Assembly: GCF_002262885.1 (NCBI RefSeq)
Contig: NZ_NKYF01000013.1
Coordinates: 62,001-126,000, forward strand
Direction: 5' to 3'
DNA length: 64,000 bases
Source of the DNA: Pseudonocardia sp. MH-G8
Lineage (GTDB): Bacteria > Actinomycetota > Actinomycetes > Mycobacteriales > Pseudonocardiaceae
Positions 49,519 through 58,028 of this stretch are shown in pieces. The notes beneath the pieces are model-generated. The model saw nothing but the letters and a program-made list of their open reading frames with translations, was not told the origin of the DNA and did not search any database. Within the stretch, counting starts at the first letter, position 1; each line of letters begins with the position of its first letter. The translations under genes and the position numbers were made by a program.

Positions 49519-50261
49519 CGCCGCCTCCGGTCGCCGTCCTCACCGGCGCGGGCGGTGGTCTCGGGGCGGCGGTCGCCACCGCGCTCGCCGCGGCCGGCTC
49601 GCCGGTCGCCTGCGCCGACCTGGACGCCGGGGCGGCCCAGCGCACGGCCGAGGCGGTGATCGCGGCCGGCGGCGCGGCCACGGCCCACGCCGTCGACGTC
49701 ACCGACCCGACGGCCGTGTCCGGATGGCACGAGGCGGTGCGGTCGGCCCTCGGCCCGGCGGGCATCGTCGTCAACGCCGCCGGCGCCATGGACCGCGGGG
49801 GCCCCTCCGAACTCGACCACGCCGGGTTCATGCGCGTCGTCGACGTCAACCTCGGCGGCACCTACGCCGTCATCCGGGAGTTCCTGCCCGACCTGGCCGA
49901 CGCCGGACGCGGCCGGATCGTCAACATCGCGTCCATCGCCGGGCTCGTCGGCTACCCCTTCCCGAGCTACACCGCGAGCAAGAGCGGCGTCGTCGGCCTC
50001 ACCCGCTCGCTGCTCATCGACCTGTGGGGTACCGGCATCACGATCAACGCCGTCTGCCCCGGCGCCATGGACACCGCCATGTTCAACGCCGCCCGCATCC
50101 CGGACATGGTCCGCCGGACCCCGCTCGGGCGGATCGTGACCGTCGACGAGGTCGCGGCAACGGTGGCTTTCCTCTGCAGCGACGCTGCCGCCGGCATCAA
50201 CGGCGCCAGCATCCCCGTCGACGGCGGGGCCACGACGGCCTTCCGGTACGCCGAGGGCTGA
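49515..50261 (+). CDS. SDR-family oxidoreductase
   Basis: A 248-aa short-chain dehydrogenase with LTGAGGGLG cofactor loop, VNAAGAMDRGG (NNAG site), NIASIAGLVGYPF with Ser and YTASKSGVVGL with Tyr-x3-Lys, ending GASIPVDGGATTAF. Last gene of the operon; the GTG start overlaps the tautomerase stop. Specific substrate unknown. Confidence 0.88.
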   Translation: MTPPPVAVLTGAGGGLGAAVATALAAAGSPVACADLDAGAAQRTAEAVIAAGGAATAHAVDVTDPTAVSGWHEAVRSALGPAGIVVNAAGAMDRGGPSELDHAGFMRVVDVNLGGTYAVIREFLPDLADAGRGRIVNIASIAGLVGYPFPSYTASKSGVVGLTRSLLIDLWGTGITINAVCPGAMDTAMFNAARIPDMVRRTPLGRIVTVDEVAATVAFLCSDAAAGINGASIPVDGGATTAFRYAEG

Positions 50262-50315
50262 CGCAGAGAGCGCTGCCTCCTCGGTCCGGCGGAGGTGCGC
50301 CTAGACTCCCCCCGA

Positions 50316-50392
50316 CGGGGTGTGGCGCAGCTTGGTAGCGCACTCGCTTTGGGAGCGAGGGGCCGTGGGTTCAAATCCCGCCACCCCGACCA
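50316..50392 (+). tRNA. tRNA-Pro (anticodon TGG)
   Basis: Folds as a tRNA: acceptor CGGGGTG..CACCCCG, D-arm GCGCAGCTTGGTAGCGC, anticodon stem-loop CTCGC-TTTGGGA-GCGAG with anticodon TGG, T-arm GTGGGTTCAAATCCCGC. Mature gene 50316-50389; CCA encoded at 50390-50392. A hairpin with a T-run follows at 50398. Confidence 0.97.
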
Positions 50393-50397
50393 GGACG

Positions 50398-50423
50398 GGC
50401 GTTTGCCCTGGTCAACGCCTTTT
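50398..50423 (+). terminator. Intrinsic terminator of tRNA-Pro
   Basis: GGCGTT (50398-50403) pairs with AACGCC (50414-50419), followed by TTTT, five bases after the encoded CCA. Confidence 0.65.
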
Positions 50424-50752
50424 CGGCATGGACAGCAGCAGGCATTCGCCCGCCACAGGGCGAGATGCCCCCTCGCTCGTCGCGCGTGCCACTACCTGGC
50501 GCTCCGGTTGCGAGGTCTTCCCGCTGCACTCCGGAGACTCCTCCATCAGTGGGACACCGGGTTGCAGTCGTTGCCGAGTCGGGCCAGCGGATGCCAGGTG
50601 GTGATCGCTGCGAGAAGCACATGACGTCGCCGCGACAGCACCCACGCATCGCTCGGACGGATCACCCGGCCCTGATCACGCCGACAAGTACACCAGCGTC
50701 GTCGCACCCGCACCCACGTACTGATCAGATCGATCACCGCCGGCCGGGGCCC

Positions 50753-50983
50753 CTACCCGCAGCTCGCGGTGCGGGCCTGACCGGTTCGGCGACCAGCCTC
50801 CGTCACGGCCTCCCATGCTTCCGGCCGGGTGTCTGCCCACCCGCTCTCATCGCCCACGCACCAATGCCATCGGTCACCATGCCTGACCACCTCGCCGCGC
50901 TCGTGCACTTCGATCATTTCGCGTGCCTGGGCCTCCGTCTCGGTCTCGCCGAACGCGACCCCGCCACCTGGGAGGTTCACCAC
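50753..50983 (-). CDS. Small hypothetical protein, possibly truncated
   Basis: A 76-aa frame reading VNLPGGGVAFGETETEAQAR, EMIEVHERGEVV and HWCVGDESGWADTRPEAWEA. It is protein-like, with about 75% G/C third positions. An in-frame stop lies directly before the GTG start, so the N-terminus may be lost. The layout (short amphipathic protein with TETEAQAREMI) faintly resembles HicB-type antitoxins, but this is a weak resemblance. Confidence 0.35.
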   Translation of the reverse strand: MVNLPGGGVAFGETETEAQAREMIEVHERGEVVRHGDRWHWCVGDESGWADTRPEAWEAVTEAGRRTGQARTASCG

Positions 50984-51100
50984 TCACAACGCCGTCACCG
51001 ACCGAGACTATCGAACATCACGTCTGTTCATAACCGTTTCCGTCCGTTCTCGGCTTGTCTCAGCCGTTCGCGGTCGACGTGGTCGGGTAACCGATCGAAC

Positions 51101-51319
51101 ATGTCGAACGTGTCCGTGCTGATCACGACCGCCGAGCTCGCGGCGGAGCTACGGGTCAGCGTCAAGACGGTCCGGGAGTGGGCACGGTCCGGGCGCGTCA
51201 CGCCTGCGGCGGTGACGCCAGGCGGCCAGTACCGCTTCCGGCTGGACGACGTCCTCAAGCAGCTCGAGGTCCGTAGGGCCTCGCAGGGAGATCACCCGCG
51301 ACCACGCGACGAGGACTAG
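51101..51319 (+). CDS. Excisionase-like helix-turn-helix protein
   Basis: A 72-aa MerR/excisionase-type winged helix: TTAELAAELRVSVKTVREWA, GGQYRFRLDDVLKQLEVRR. Small HTH proteins of this sort serve as excisionases or regulators of integrative elements. It is 700 bp downstream of tRNA-Pro but no integrase or replication gene is in sight, so it may be what remains of an element. The ATG at 51101 is preceded by CGAAC rather than a strong ribosome site. Confidence 0.6.
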   Translation: MSNVSVLITTAELAAELRVSVKTVREWARSGRVTPAAVTPGGQYRFRLDDVLKQLEVRRASQGDHPRPRDED

Positions 51320-51572
51320 CAGCGCCCGCCTGGCCACGCTCATGGCTACGAGCCCGAGCCGGCGCGCCGCTTCCCCGGCCGCGCAGTGCGGAAGGGGATG
51401 TCGCGTCCCCGCCTCCTGAAACGCTGAACGCGCGCTCCGACGACGACCGCTGGTTCAGGTGTCGACCCGGTTCGGAACGCGGGAACCACCTGCGGACACT
51501 GACCGCACACCGATCAGGTTTCCGCGCCGCCCCCGTCTGTACGTGTGAGATTTACCCACGGGAGGCTGCACG

Positions 51573-52160
51573 ATGCGGAAACTGATCTTCGGCATGAACG
51601 TGACCCTGGACGGCTACATCGCCGCGACCGGCGACGACATCGGCTGGAGCGCCGGCGACGCCGGCGCGCACGCCGGGCCGAGCGACGAGCTGTTCCAGTG
51701 GTGGCTCGACCAGGAGCAGGCGCACGAGATGTCGCTGTACGGACGCAAGCTGTGGGAGACGATGAGCTCCTACTGGCCGACCGGCGACCAGCAGCCCGAC
51801 GTCACCCCGGCGGAGATCGAGTTCGCGCGGAACTGGCGGGACACGCCGAAGGTGGCGTTCTCCTCGACGATCGACGAGGTCGACTGGAACACCCGTCTGG
51901 TCACCGGCGACGCGGTCGCCGAGATCACCCGGCTCAAGGCCGGGGACGGTGGCCCGATGGGCATCGGCGGCGCCACGCTCGCCGGCGCGGCCATGCGGGC
52001 CGGGCTGATCGACGAGTACGCGGTGGTCACCCACCCGGTCCTGGTGGGCGGCGGCACGCCGTTCTTCACGGCGCTGGACAGCTGGGTGAACTTGAACCTC
52101 GTGGAGACGCGAACGTTTCCCGACGGCGTGGTGCTGGCCCGATACCGGACGAGGCGATGA
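51573..52160 (+). CDS. Dihydrofolate reductase-family protein (RibD C-terminal-like)
   Basis: A 195-aa DHFR-fold protein: MRKLIFGMNVTLDGYIAATG, SLYGRKLWETMSSYWPTG, VAFSSTIDEVDWNTRLVTGD and GGATLAGAAMRAGLIDEYAVV are typical of the YwjB/RibD-C group. It binds NADPH, but true dihydrofolate reduction is not implied. CACGGGAGGC precedes the ATG. Convergent with the ECF sigma gene. Confidence 0.87.
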   Translation: MRKLIFGMNVTLDGYIAATGDDIGWSAGDAGAHAGPSDELFQWWLDQEQAHEMSLYGRKLWETMSSYWPTGDQQPDVTPAEIEFARNWRDTPKVAFSSTIDEVDWNTRLVTGDAVAEITRLKAGDGGPMGIGGATLAGAAMRAGLIDEYAVVTHPVLVGGGTPFFTALDSWVNLNLVETRTFPDGVVLARYRTRR

Positions 52161-52276
52161 GCACGGGCCAGCTGTTCGGCTCGTGAGGCTGGGTCGCGAG
52201 CTCACCGTGACCCACGGCCATGAGGGCGTGAAGATGCCCCGCCGGCAATGCCGGCGGGGCGGTGGCGTTCAGCTGA

Positions 52277-53290
52277 TCACGGTGTCGGGGGCAGGCCCAG
52301 CCATGGCTTTTCAGTGGCGTCGAAGCCTGTGAGCTCGGCGATCTTCCCGTCGACGACGTGCAGGACCGCGACGGCGAACAACCGGTGCTCCGGGGCGTCG
52401 GGGGTGCGGAGGTACAGCACGGCGGCAGGCATGCGGTTGACCGTCGTGGTGAGACCGCGCCAATCATCGTGGCCGCGCTGGAAGAGCCCACCGGAGACCC
52501 AGCCGTCCACCGCCTCCTCGGCCGTCATGAGCACGGTGCCCATGCCGGGCAGCATCGCGAAGCGCAGCTCGTCGCGCAGCAGGGACATCAGCCCGTCGAG
52601 GTCGTTGCGCTCATGGGCGTCGATGTAGGACTGCACCACGCCGCGCTCGTCGTCCGACAGCTCGTGGGTGGCGGGGCTCCGCCAGTCGAGGCGGCGGTCG
52701 GGCAGCTGCTCGCGCATCGTCGCACGGGCCCGCTGCAGGGCGCTGGTCACCGACGCGACGGTCAGCTCGAGGGCGTCGGCGGTCGTCGACGCCGGCCAGC
52801 CGAGGACGTCGCGCAGGATGAGCACCGCCCGCTGCCGCGGCGGCAGGTGCTGGACGGCGACGATGAACGCCAGCTCGATCGTCTCCCGCGCCACCGCCGA
52901 TTCCTGCGGGTCCTCGGGGAGCATCCGGTCGGGGTAGGGCTGCAGGTACAGCACCTCGGAGCCGGGGTCCGGCAGCTCGGACGGCACGGGTGTGCGGCCG
53001 GCCCGCTTCTCCAGGAGGTCGAGGCAGGCGTTCGTCGCGATCCGGTAGAGCCAGGTCCGCAGCGCGGCGTGGCCCTTGAACGACTCCCGCTTGTTCCATG
53101 CTCGCAGGAACGTCTCCTGCGTCATGTCCTGGGCGTCCTCGTAGTTCGCGAGCATCCGGTAGCAGTGCACCTGCAGCTCACGCCGGTGGCGCTCCGTGAG
53201 GAGTGCGAACCCCGCCGTGTCGTCAGCGCGGGCCGCCGCGAGGAACGCGGCCTCGTCGGCGCCCAGCGGTCGGGCCTCGGTCATGGTCAT
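52277..53290 (-). CDS. ECF sigma factor with C-terminal SnoaL-like domain
   Basis: A 337-aa sigma-70 family protein. Region 2: LLTERHRRELQVHCYRMLAN, DAQDMTQETFLRAWNKRESF; region 4: LGWPASTTADALELTVASVT. After about residue 200 a SnoaL-like NTF2-fold domain follows (SYIDAHERNDLDGLMSLLRD), which in these long ECFs tunes sigma activity instead of a separate anti-sigma. ATG 53290 is chosen; ATG 53284 is a close alternative. The gene is divergent from the DGPF protein gene. Confidence 0.87.
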   Translation of the reverse strand: MTMTEARPLGADEAAFLAAARADDTAGFALLTERHRRELQVHCYRMLANYEDAQDMTQETFLRAWNKRESFKGHAALRTWLYRIATNACLDLLEKRAGRTPVPSELPDPGSEVLYLQPYPDRMLPEDPQESAVARETIELAFIVAVQHLPPRQRAVLILRDVLGWPASTTADALELTVASVTSALQRARATMREQLPDRRLDWRSPATHELSDDERGVVQSYIDAHERNDLDGLMSLLRDELRFAMLPGMGTVLMTAEEAVDGWVSGGLFQRGHDDWRGLTTTVNRMPAAVLYLRTPDAPEHRLFAVAVLHVVDGKIAELTGFDATEKPWLGLPPTP

Positions 53291-53461
53291 CGATCCTTCC
53301 AGCGGTGCGAGGGGGCTACCAGAACTGACGACGTGGCCCAGGATTTCTGATCGGTGATGCCGCTCCGGTCCCCGTGGACGTGGTCGTGCACTGAGATGGG
53401 GCTCGGCGTCGATGTCTAGGTTGGGCACCGGCGGCCCCGGGCACACCGCGAAGGAGCTGAC

Positions 53462-53818
53462 GTGAAGTACCTGATGCTGATCTACGGCAACGAGCAGATC
53501 TGGAACAGCCTGCCCGCCGGCGAGCTGGAGGCGCTGATCGCCGAGGTCGACGGGTTCAACGAGAGCCTGCGCGCCACCGGTGAGCTCGTGGACTGCCAGG
53601 GCCTGGAGACGCGGTCGCGGGCGATCCGCGCCTCCAAGGACGGGCCGCTCGTCACCGACGGGCCGTACCTGGAGGCGAAGGAGCACGTCGGCTCCTACTC
53701 CGTGTTGGACGTCGACAGCGAGGAGCGGGCGCTGGAGATCGCGCGGTCGTACCCGGCGCTCGGGTTCGGCGGGACCGATCGCGGAGGGCTGGAGATGTGG
53801 CCGCTGATGGGCCGCTGA
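53462..53818 (+). CDS. YCII/DGPF-domain protein
   Basis: A 118-aa ferredoxin-fold protein of the YCII-related family: MKYLMLIYGNEQIW, RSRAIRASKDGPLVTDGPYL and AKEHVGSYSVLDVDSEERAL with the DGP motif. These genes are characteristically found beside ECF42-type sigma factors, as here. The biochemical role is unproven. Its end overlaps the sigma gene by 22 bp. Confidence 0.89.
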   Translation: MKYLMLIYGNEQIWNSLPAGELEALIAEVDGFNESLRATGELVDCQGLETRSRAIRASKDGPLVTDGPYLEAKEHVGSYSVLDVDSEERALEIARSYPALGFGGTDRGGLEMWPLMGR

Positions 53819-55044
53819 GCCCCGAGGGCATCGCCGGCCTGCTGCGCGATCTCGCGCCGCAGGTCCTGGGGGCGGTCGTGCGCCGCTACGGCGACTTCGT
53901 CCGGGCCGAGGACGCGGTGCAGGAGGCCATGATCACGGCCGTCGAGGCATGGACGGCGGACGGGCCGCCGGAGCACCCGGCGGGCTGGCTGATCACGGTC
54001 GCCGCCCGCCGGTACGTCGACCACGTGCGGGCCGACGCGGCCCGGCGCAGGCGGGAGACCGCCACCGTCGAGGCGACCCCGCGGGACGCGCTCGTCGCGC
54101 CGTCGCCGGACACGGAGCCTGCCCGCGACGATCTGCTGGAGTTGCTGTTCCTGTGCTGCCACCCGGCGCTGGGACCGTCCGCGCAGGTCGCCCTGACGTT
54201 GCGGGCGGTCGGCGGGCTCACCACCGGGGAGATCGCCGCCGCGTTCCTCGTGCCGGAGCCGACGATGGGACAGCGCATCGTGCGGGCGAAGCAGCGGCTG
54301 CGCGAGGCGGACGCGCGGTTCGCGATGCCGGCCGGGCCCGAATGGGAACCGCGGATGGCCGCGGTCCTGCACGTGCTCTACCTGATCTTCAACGAGGGTT
54401 ACAGCGCCAGCAGCGGCCCGGCCCTGCGCCGGGTCGACCTCACCCAGCAGGCGGTGCGCCTGACCCGCCGCCTGCACGAGCAGGCTCCCCGGTCCGGCGA
54501 GGTGACGGGGCTGCTCGCGCTGATGCTGCTGACCGAGGCCCGCGGTCCGGCCCGCACCGGGGACGCCGGCGAGCTCGTACCGCTCGAGGAGCAGGACCGC
54601 ACCCGGTGGGACCGCACCGCGATCGCCGAGGGCACCGCGCTGATCACCCGCAGCCTCGCCGAGGAACCGATCGGGCCCTACCAGGTGCAGGCCGCCATCG
54701 CCGCGGTGCACGCGGAGGCGCCGTCGGTCACCGCCACCGACTGGCCGCAGATCCTCGCCCTGTACGACCTGCTGGAACGGCTCGCACCCGGCCCGGTCGT
54801 GACGCTCAACCGGGCGGTCGCGCTCGGCGAGGTGCACGGCCCGCAGGCCGGCCTCGACCTGCTGGCCGAACTGGGCTCCGGCCCCCTTGCGGGCAACCAC
54901 CGGCTGCTCGCCGTGCGGGCGTACCTCCTGCAGCGGACCGGAGACCGTGCCGCTGCTGCCGGGGTGTGGCGGGAGGCCGCACACCTGGCCGGCAGCGGTC
55001 CCGAGCAGCGTTTCCTGCGGCAACGCGCCGCCCGGCTGGAGTGA
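53797..55044 (+). CDS. ECF42-type RNA polymerase sigma factor
   Basis: A 415-aa sigma factor with region 2 (APQVLGAVVRRYGDFVRAED, AVQEAMITAVEAW), region 4 (LTTGEIAAAFLVPEPTMGQR) and a long C-terminal TPR-like extension. Together with the DGPF gene upstream, this is the ECF42 arrangement, in which no anti-sigma is present and the extension takes part in control. The GTG at 53797 overlaps the DGPF gene. Confidence 0.86.
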   Translation: MAADGPLSPEGIAGLLRDLAPQVLGAVVRRYGDFVRAEDAVQEAMITAVEAWTADGPPEHPAGWLITVAARRYVDHVRADAARRRRETATVEATPRDALVAPSPDTEPARDDLLELLFLCCHPALGPSAQVALTLRAVGGLTTGEIAAAFLVPEPTMGQRIVRAKQRLREADARFAMPAGPEWEPRMAAVLHVLYLIFNEGYSASSGPALRRVDLTQQAVRLTRRLHEQAPRSGEVTGLLALMLLTEARGPARTGDAGELVPLEEQDRTRWDRTAIAEGTALITRSLAEEPIGPYQVQAAIAAVHAEAPSVTATDWPQILALYDLLERLAPGPVVTLNRAVALGEVHGPQAGLDLLAELGSGPLAGNHRLLAVRAYLLQRTGDRAAAAGVWREAAHLAGSGPEQRFLRQRAARLE

Positions 55045-55150
55045 CCCAGCTCACGCACGGCGGGTGTCGAAGGCGCACCTGACGGCTCCGATCCCCCCGC
55101 GAACGGGCACCGGCCGAGGTGCCCGGCACGAGACGCAGGGGTGATCAGGG

Positions 55151-55852
55151 ATGACGAAGGTGACCGCGCAGATGTCGGTGTCGCTGGACGGGTTCTACGC
55201 AGGTCCCGCCCACACCGGTGACGGGAGCTGGATGGAGTCGGCGGAGGCCGCCGGGTTCTTCCGCGTCACCCGCTGGGCGACCGACGCGATGGCCTGGCGC
55301 GAGCGGCAGGGCTTCGCAGGCGGGGTGGACGACGCCAACTCCGAGATCATCGCCGAGACGTTCGCCGCGGCGGGCGCGTACGTGATGGGCAGGCGGATGT
55401 TCGACGGCGGCGAGGCGCCCTGGGGAGAGGAGCCCCCGTTCCGGGCCCCGGTCTTCGTCGTGACCCACCGCCCCCGCGCAACCCTGCACCGCGACGGCGG
55501 GACCAGCTTCACCTTCGTCACCGACGGCATCGCGAGCGCGATCGAGCAGGCCCGCGCCGCAGCGGGCGGCAAGAACGTGGCGGTCGCGGGCGGTGGCACG
55601 TTCGTCCGGCAGGTCCTGCGCGCAGGCCTGCTCGACGAGCTGGAGCTCCACATCGTGCCGGTCGTGCTGGGCACCGGCATGCGCCTGCTCGACACCGACC
55701 TCGACCTGGAGGAGAAGGAGGGCATCGAACTGGTCCCGTCCCGGGTCGTCCACGCCCCCGACGTCACCCACATCCGCTACGAGGTGACCGGCCGCGCCCC
55801 CCTCCTCCTCGACGACCGGGGCAGGGGCGGCGGCCCCACGGCCATTTCTTGA
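55151..55852 (+). CDS. Dihydrofolate reductase-family protein
   Basis: A 233-aa DHFR/RibD-C-like protein: KVTAQMSVSLDGFYAGPAHT, FAAAGAYVMGRRMFDGGEAP, VFVVTHRPRATLHRDGG and NVAVAGGGTFVRQVLRAGLL. NADPH-binding reductase fold; substrate unknown. Last gene of the sigma/DGPF strand group but separated by 106 bp. Confidence 0.87.
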   Translation: MTKVTAQMSVSLDGFYAGPAHTGDGSWMESAEAAGFFRVTRWATDAMAWRERQGFAGGVDDANSEIIAETFAAAGAYVMGRRMFDGGEAPWGEEPPFRAPVFVVTHRPRATLHRDGGTSFTFVTDGIASAIEQARAAAGGKNVAVAGGGTFVRQVLRAGLLDELELHIVPVVLGTGMRLLDTDLDLEEKEGIELVPSRVVHAPDVTHIRYEVTGRAPLLLDDRGRGGGPTAIS

Positions 55853-55891
55853 TCCTGGCGGACGCGGAGCCGGGCCGTCGGGCGGCGCCGT

Positions 55892-56359
55892 TCAGGCGAG
55901 CGGCCCGTACAGCTCGGTCGGGCTCGCCGTGTCGTCGTCGACCGTGTCGAGGACGTCGAGGAGCTTGCGTTCCTCGTAGCGGAAGTGGGTCTCCATCACG
56001 GCCTCGATACCGTCGAGGTGACGCAGCTTCTCCTCCGTGCCCGCCCCGTTCTTCGCGGCGTGCTGGAGCTCGCCGATCAGATGGTTGATCATGCTGTGGT
56101 CCTGGCGCAGCCGGCTGATCACGGGGGCGAGGTCGGGGCGCAGCTCCACGAGGCGGGGGAACAAGCCCCCGTCCTCGCTGCGGTGATGGCCATCGAGGGC
56201 CGCGCAGAAGCCCCAGCAGTACAGCAGCGGGTCTCCGGCCGACAGGTCCGCCTCGCCCTCGTCCTCCACGGCCTCGCGCGCGAGGGCCAGCGCCGCGCGC
56301 AGCTTCCGGTGCACCTCGCGCATCTCCGCGCCCCAGGCGCGTACGCGCTGCACGTTCAA
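55892..56359 (-). CDS. Hemerythrin-domain protein
   Basis: A 155-aa four-helix bundle protein: MREVHRKLRAALALAREAVE, FCAALDGHHRSEDGGLFPRL, LRQDHSMINHLIGELQHAAK and HFRYEERKLLDVLDT, with His and Glu residues spaced as in the hemerythrin/HHE iron site. Likely iron- or oxygen-binding, with a stress role. TTG start at 56359 with AGGAGGGGG upstream; an in-frame GTG at 56353 is the alternative. Confidence 0.82.
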   Translation of the reverse strand: MNVQRVRAWGAEMREVHRKLRAALALAREAVEDEGEADLSAGDPLLYCWGFCAALDGHHRSEDGGLFPRLVELRPDLAPVISRLRQDHSMINHLIGELQHAAKNGAGTEEKLRHLDGIEAVMETHFRYEERKLLDVLDTVDDDTASPTELYGPLA

Positions 56360-56582
56360 CGGACCCCCTCCTCACGACCGCCGGCAGATCGTGGGGAGTC
56401 AGGGATGGTGGTGTCACGAGCAGGAGCAGCAGGAATGGCTGCAACCGTCCTTACGACTTCGGCGCCTCCATGCCTGACGCAGCCCGTCACCGGCACGCGA
56501 CGCTGGCAACGACCCTAACCAACACCGCCCCCGGCCGATACCTCCACCGGAATCGTCGGGGTGCGCTCGTAGCTTCCCGGGC

Positions 56583-57170
56583 ATGACGACGGTGCTACCG
56601 GTCCGTGATCCACGTCCGCTCTTCGCCCGCGCGCTGGATCAAGCCGAGCGGCAGGTCGCCGCCGTGTCCCCCGGCGAGCTGAGCTACCGCACCCCCTGCG
56701 CCGACTACGACGTCCGCGCGCTGCTCGGGCACGTGGTCGCGGTGCTCCACAAGCTCGCCTGCGTCGGCGCCGGAGCCGACGTGCGCGGGGCACCCGACGT
56801 GGTCCACGGCATCGACGACGACGGCTGGGCCGGCGCGGTCGGCCGGGCCCGCGCCGAGGTCGAGCGGGTGTGGGCCGACGACGAGACGCTGGACCGCATG
56901 ATCACCCTGCCGTGGGCCACGCTGCCCGGCCGGGCCGTCCTCGACGCCTACACGCACGAGTTCACGGTCCATTCCTGGGACCTCGCGCACGCCACCGGCC
57001 GGGTCGCCGACCTCGACCCCGACCTCGCCGCTCGGGCGCTCGAGGCGTTCCCGGAGTTCGCGCCGCCGGAGGCGCGCAGCGACGAGGGTGGATTCGGGCC
57101 GGTCGTGCCGGCGCCCGTCGACGCCGACGTCTACACCCGGCTGGCCGCCTACCTCGGCCGCAGGCCGTGA
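56583..57170 (+). CDS. TIGR03086-family metal-binding protein (DinB/MDMPI-like)
   Basis: A 195-aa member of the actinomycete TIGR03086 group: LFARALDQAERQVAAVSPGE, YRTPCADYDVRALLGHVVAV and LDAYTHEFTVHSWDLAHATG, with His residues placed for the metal site of the DinB/mycothiol-dependent maleylpyruvate isomerase fold. Catalytic role unknown; possibly a thiol transferase. Confidence 0.85.
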   Translation: MTTVLPVRDPRPLFARALDQAERQVAAVSPGELSYRTPCADYDVRALLGHVVAVLHKLACVGAGADVRGAPDVVHGIDDDGWAGAVGRARAEVERVWADDETLDRMITLPWATLPGRAVLDAYTHEFTVHSWDLAHATGRVADLDPDLAARALEAFPEFAPPEARSDEGGFGPVVPAPVDADVYTRLAAYLGRRP

Positions 57171-57547
57171 CGGGCCCCGACGGGTGGCGCGTTCACCTGA
57201 CGCCCGGCACCCATCACGTCCTGGACGCACTCGAGCGCGACACACGCACACCCGAACCCCGACTCGCGGGGTGGGGGAGGCACCGAACCCCGCGAGTCGG
57301 GGTTCGGGTGCGGCCGTGTCGCGGCCGTGTGCGGAAACACCGGGGCCCGGCCGACGAACCGTGAGGGGGGCGGTTCGGCGGCCGGGCCGGCGTCGCAGTG
57401 CCCGTTGCCGGAGCTCCGCGCTGAGCACTGGGTAGACAGAACCGGGTCTGTCCCAAACCCGGTTCACCCGGTTGTCGTCGACGAGCCCCGGGCGACGGGT
57501 CGATTTTCGTACAAGACGTCCCCCGCACGGACGACGACGCTGGGGCG
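57171..57547. other. 377-bp region with a very long inverted repeat
   Basis: Dominated by the 88-bp hairpin at 57236-57323. The remainder carries no credible gene on either strand and forms the leader of the cupin gene. Confidence 0.5.
57236..57323. repeat. 88-bp inverted repeat (long hairpin)
   Basis: The 24-base arms 57249-57272 and 57287-57310 are perfectly complementary (core CCCGAACCCCGACTCGCG), with a 14-base loop. Outside them CGCGACAC (57236-57243) and GTGTCGCG (57316-57323) pair again. It may act as a terminator after the TIGR03086 gene or be one copy of a dispersed repeat. Confidence 0.85.
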
Positions 57548-57943
57548 ATGGCCACCGACCCGATCAACCTCACCACCGCTCTCGCCTCGTTCGACGAGGT
57601 CTACAGCCCGCGGATCGTGGCGCGGATGAACGACTACGACGTGCGGGTGGCCCACACCCTCGGGGAGCACGTCTGGCACGTCCACGAGGACACCGACGAG
57701 TTCTTCCTGGTCCTCGACGGGCGCTTCGACGTCGCGCTCCGCGAGGCCGACGGCACCGAACGCACCGTCGTGTTGCACCGCGGCGACACGTTCGTCGTGC
57801 CGAAGGGCACCGAGCACAAGCCGTCCTCTCCCGGCGGTTCGATCCTCATGTTCGAACCGGGCGGCACCTCCACGACCGGCGACCGGCACGAGGGCGAGGT
57901 GCCCGGGCACGTCGACAGCACCACCGGGCACGCGCTGACGTAG
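57548..57943 (+). CDS. Cupin-domain protein
   Basis: A 131-aa single cupin barrel: GEHVWHVHEDTDEFFLVLDG carries the metal-binding His and Glu residues, and GDTFVVPKGTEHKPSSPGG the second motif. Probably a small metal-dependent enzyme or ligand-binding protein. It precedes the RraA-like gene by 85 bp on the same strand. Confidence 0.87.
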   Translation: MATDPINLTTALASFDEVYSPRIVARMNDYDVRVAHTLGEHVWHVHEDTDEFFLVLDGRFDVALREADGTERTVVLHRGDTFVVPKGTEHKPSSPGGSILMFEPGGTSTTGDRHEGEVPGHVDSTTGHALT

Positions 57944-58028
57944 AGCGGTGATCACCGGTACGGTCGCCGGGCGGGGCTTCCCGGTCGGAGGCGCCCGTTG
58001 CACGGTTGCGGGAAACGGAGGCCCATCG

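Larger units (their letters stand above)
50393..51100. other. Gene-poor region after tRNA-Pro
   Basis: About 700 bp with reduced third-position GC compared with the rest of the window. Apart from the tRNA terminator (50398-50423) and a small minus-strand frame (50753-50983), nothing is recognisable. A common landing place for integrative elements. Confidence 0.4.

Noticed and set aside
57236..57323. A transposon end pair
   Set aside because: Arms are close together with only a 14-base loop and no transposase or target-site duplication, so a hairpin or repeat is more likely.
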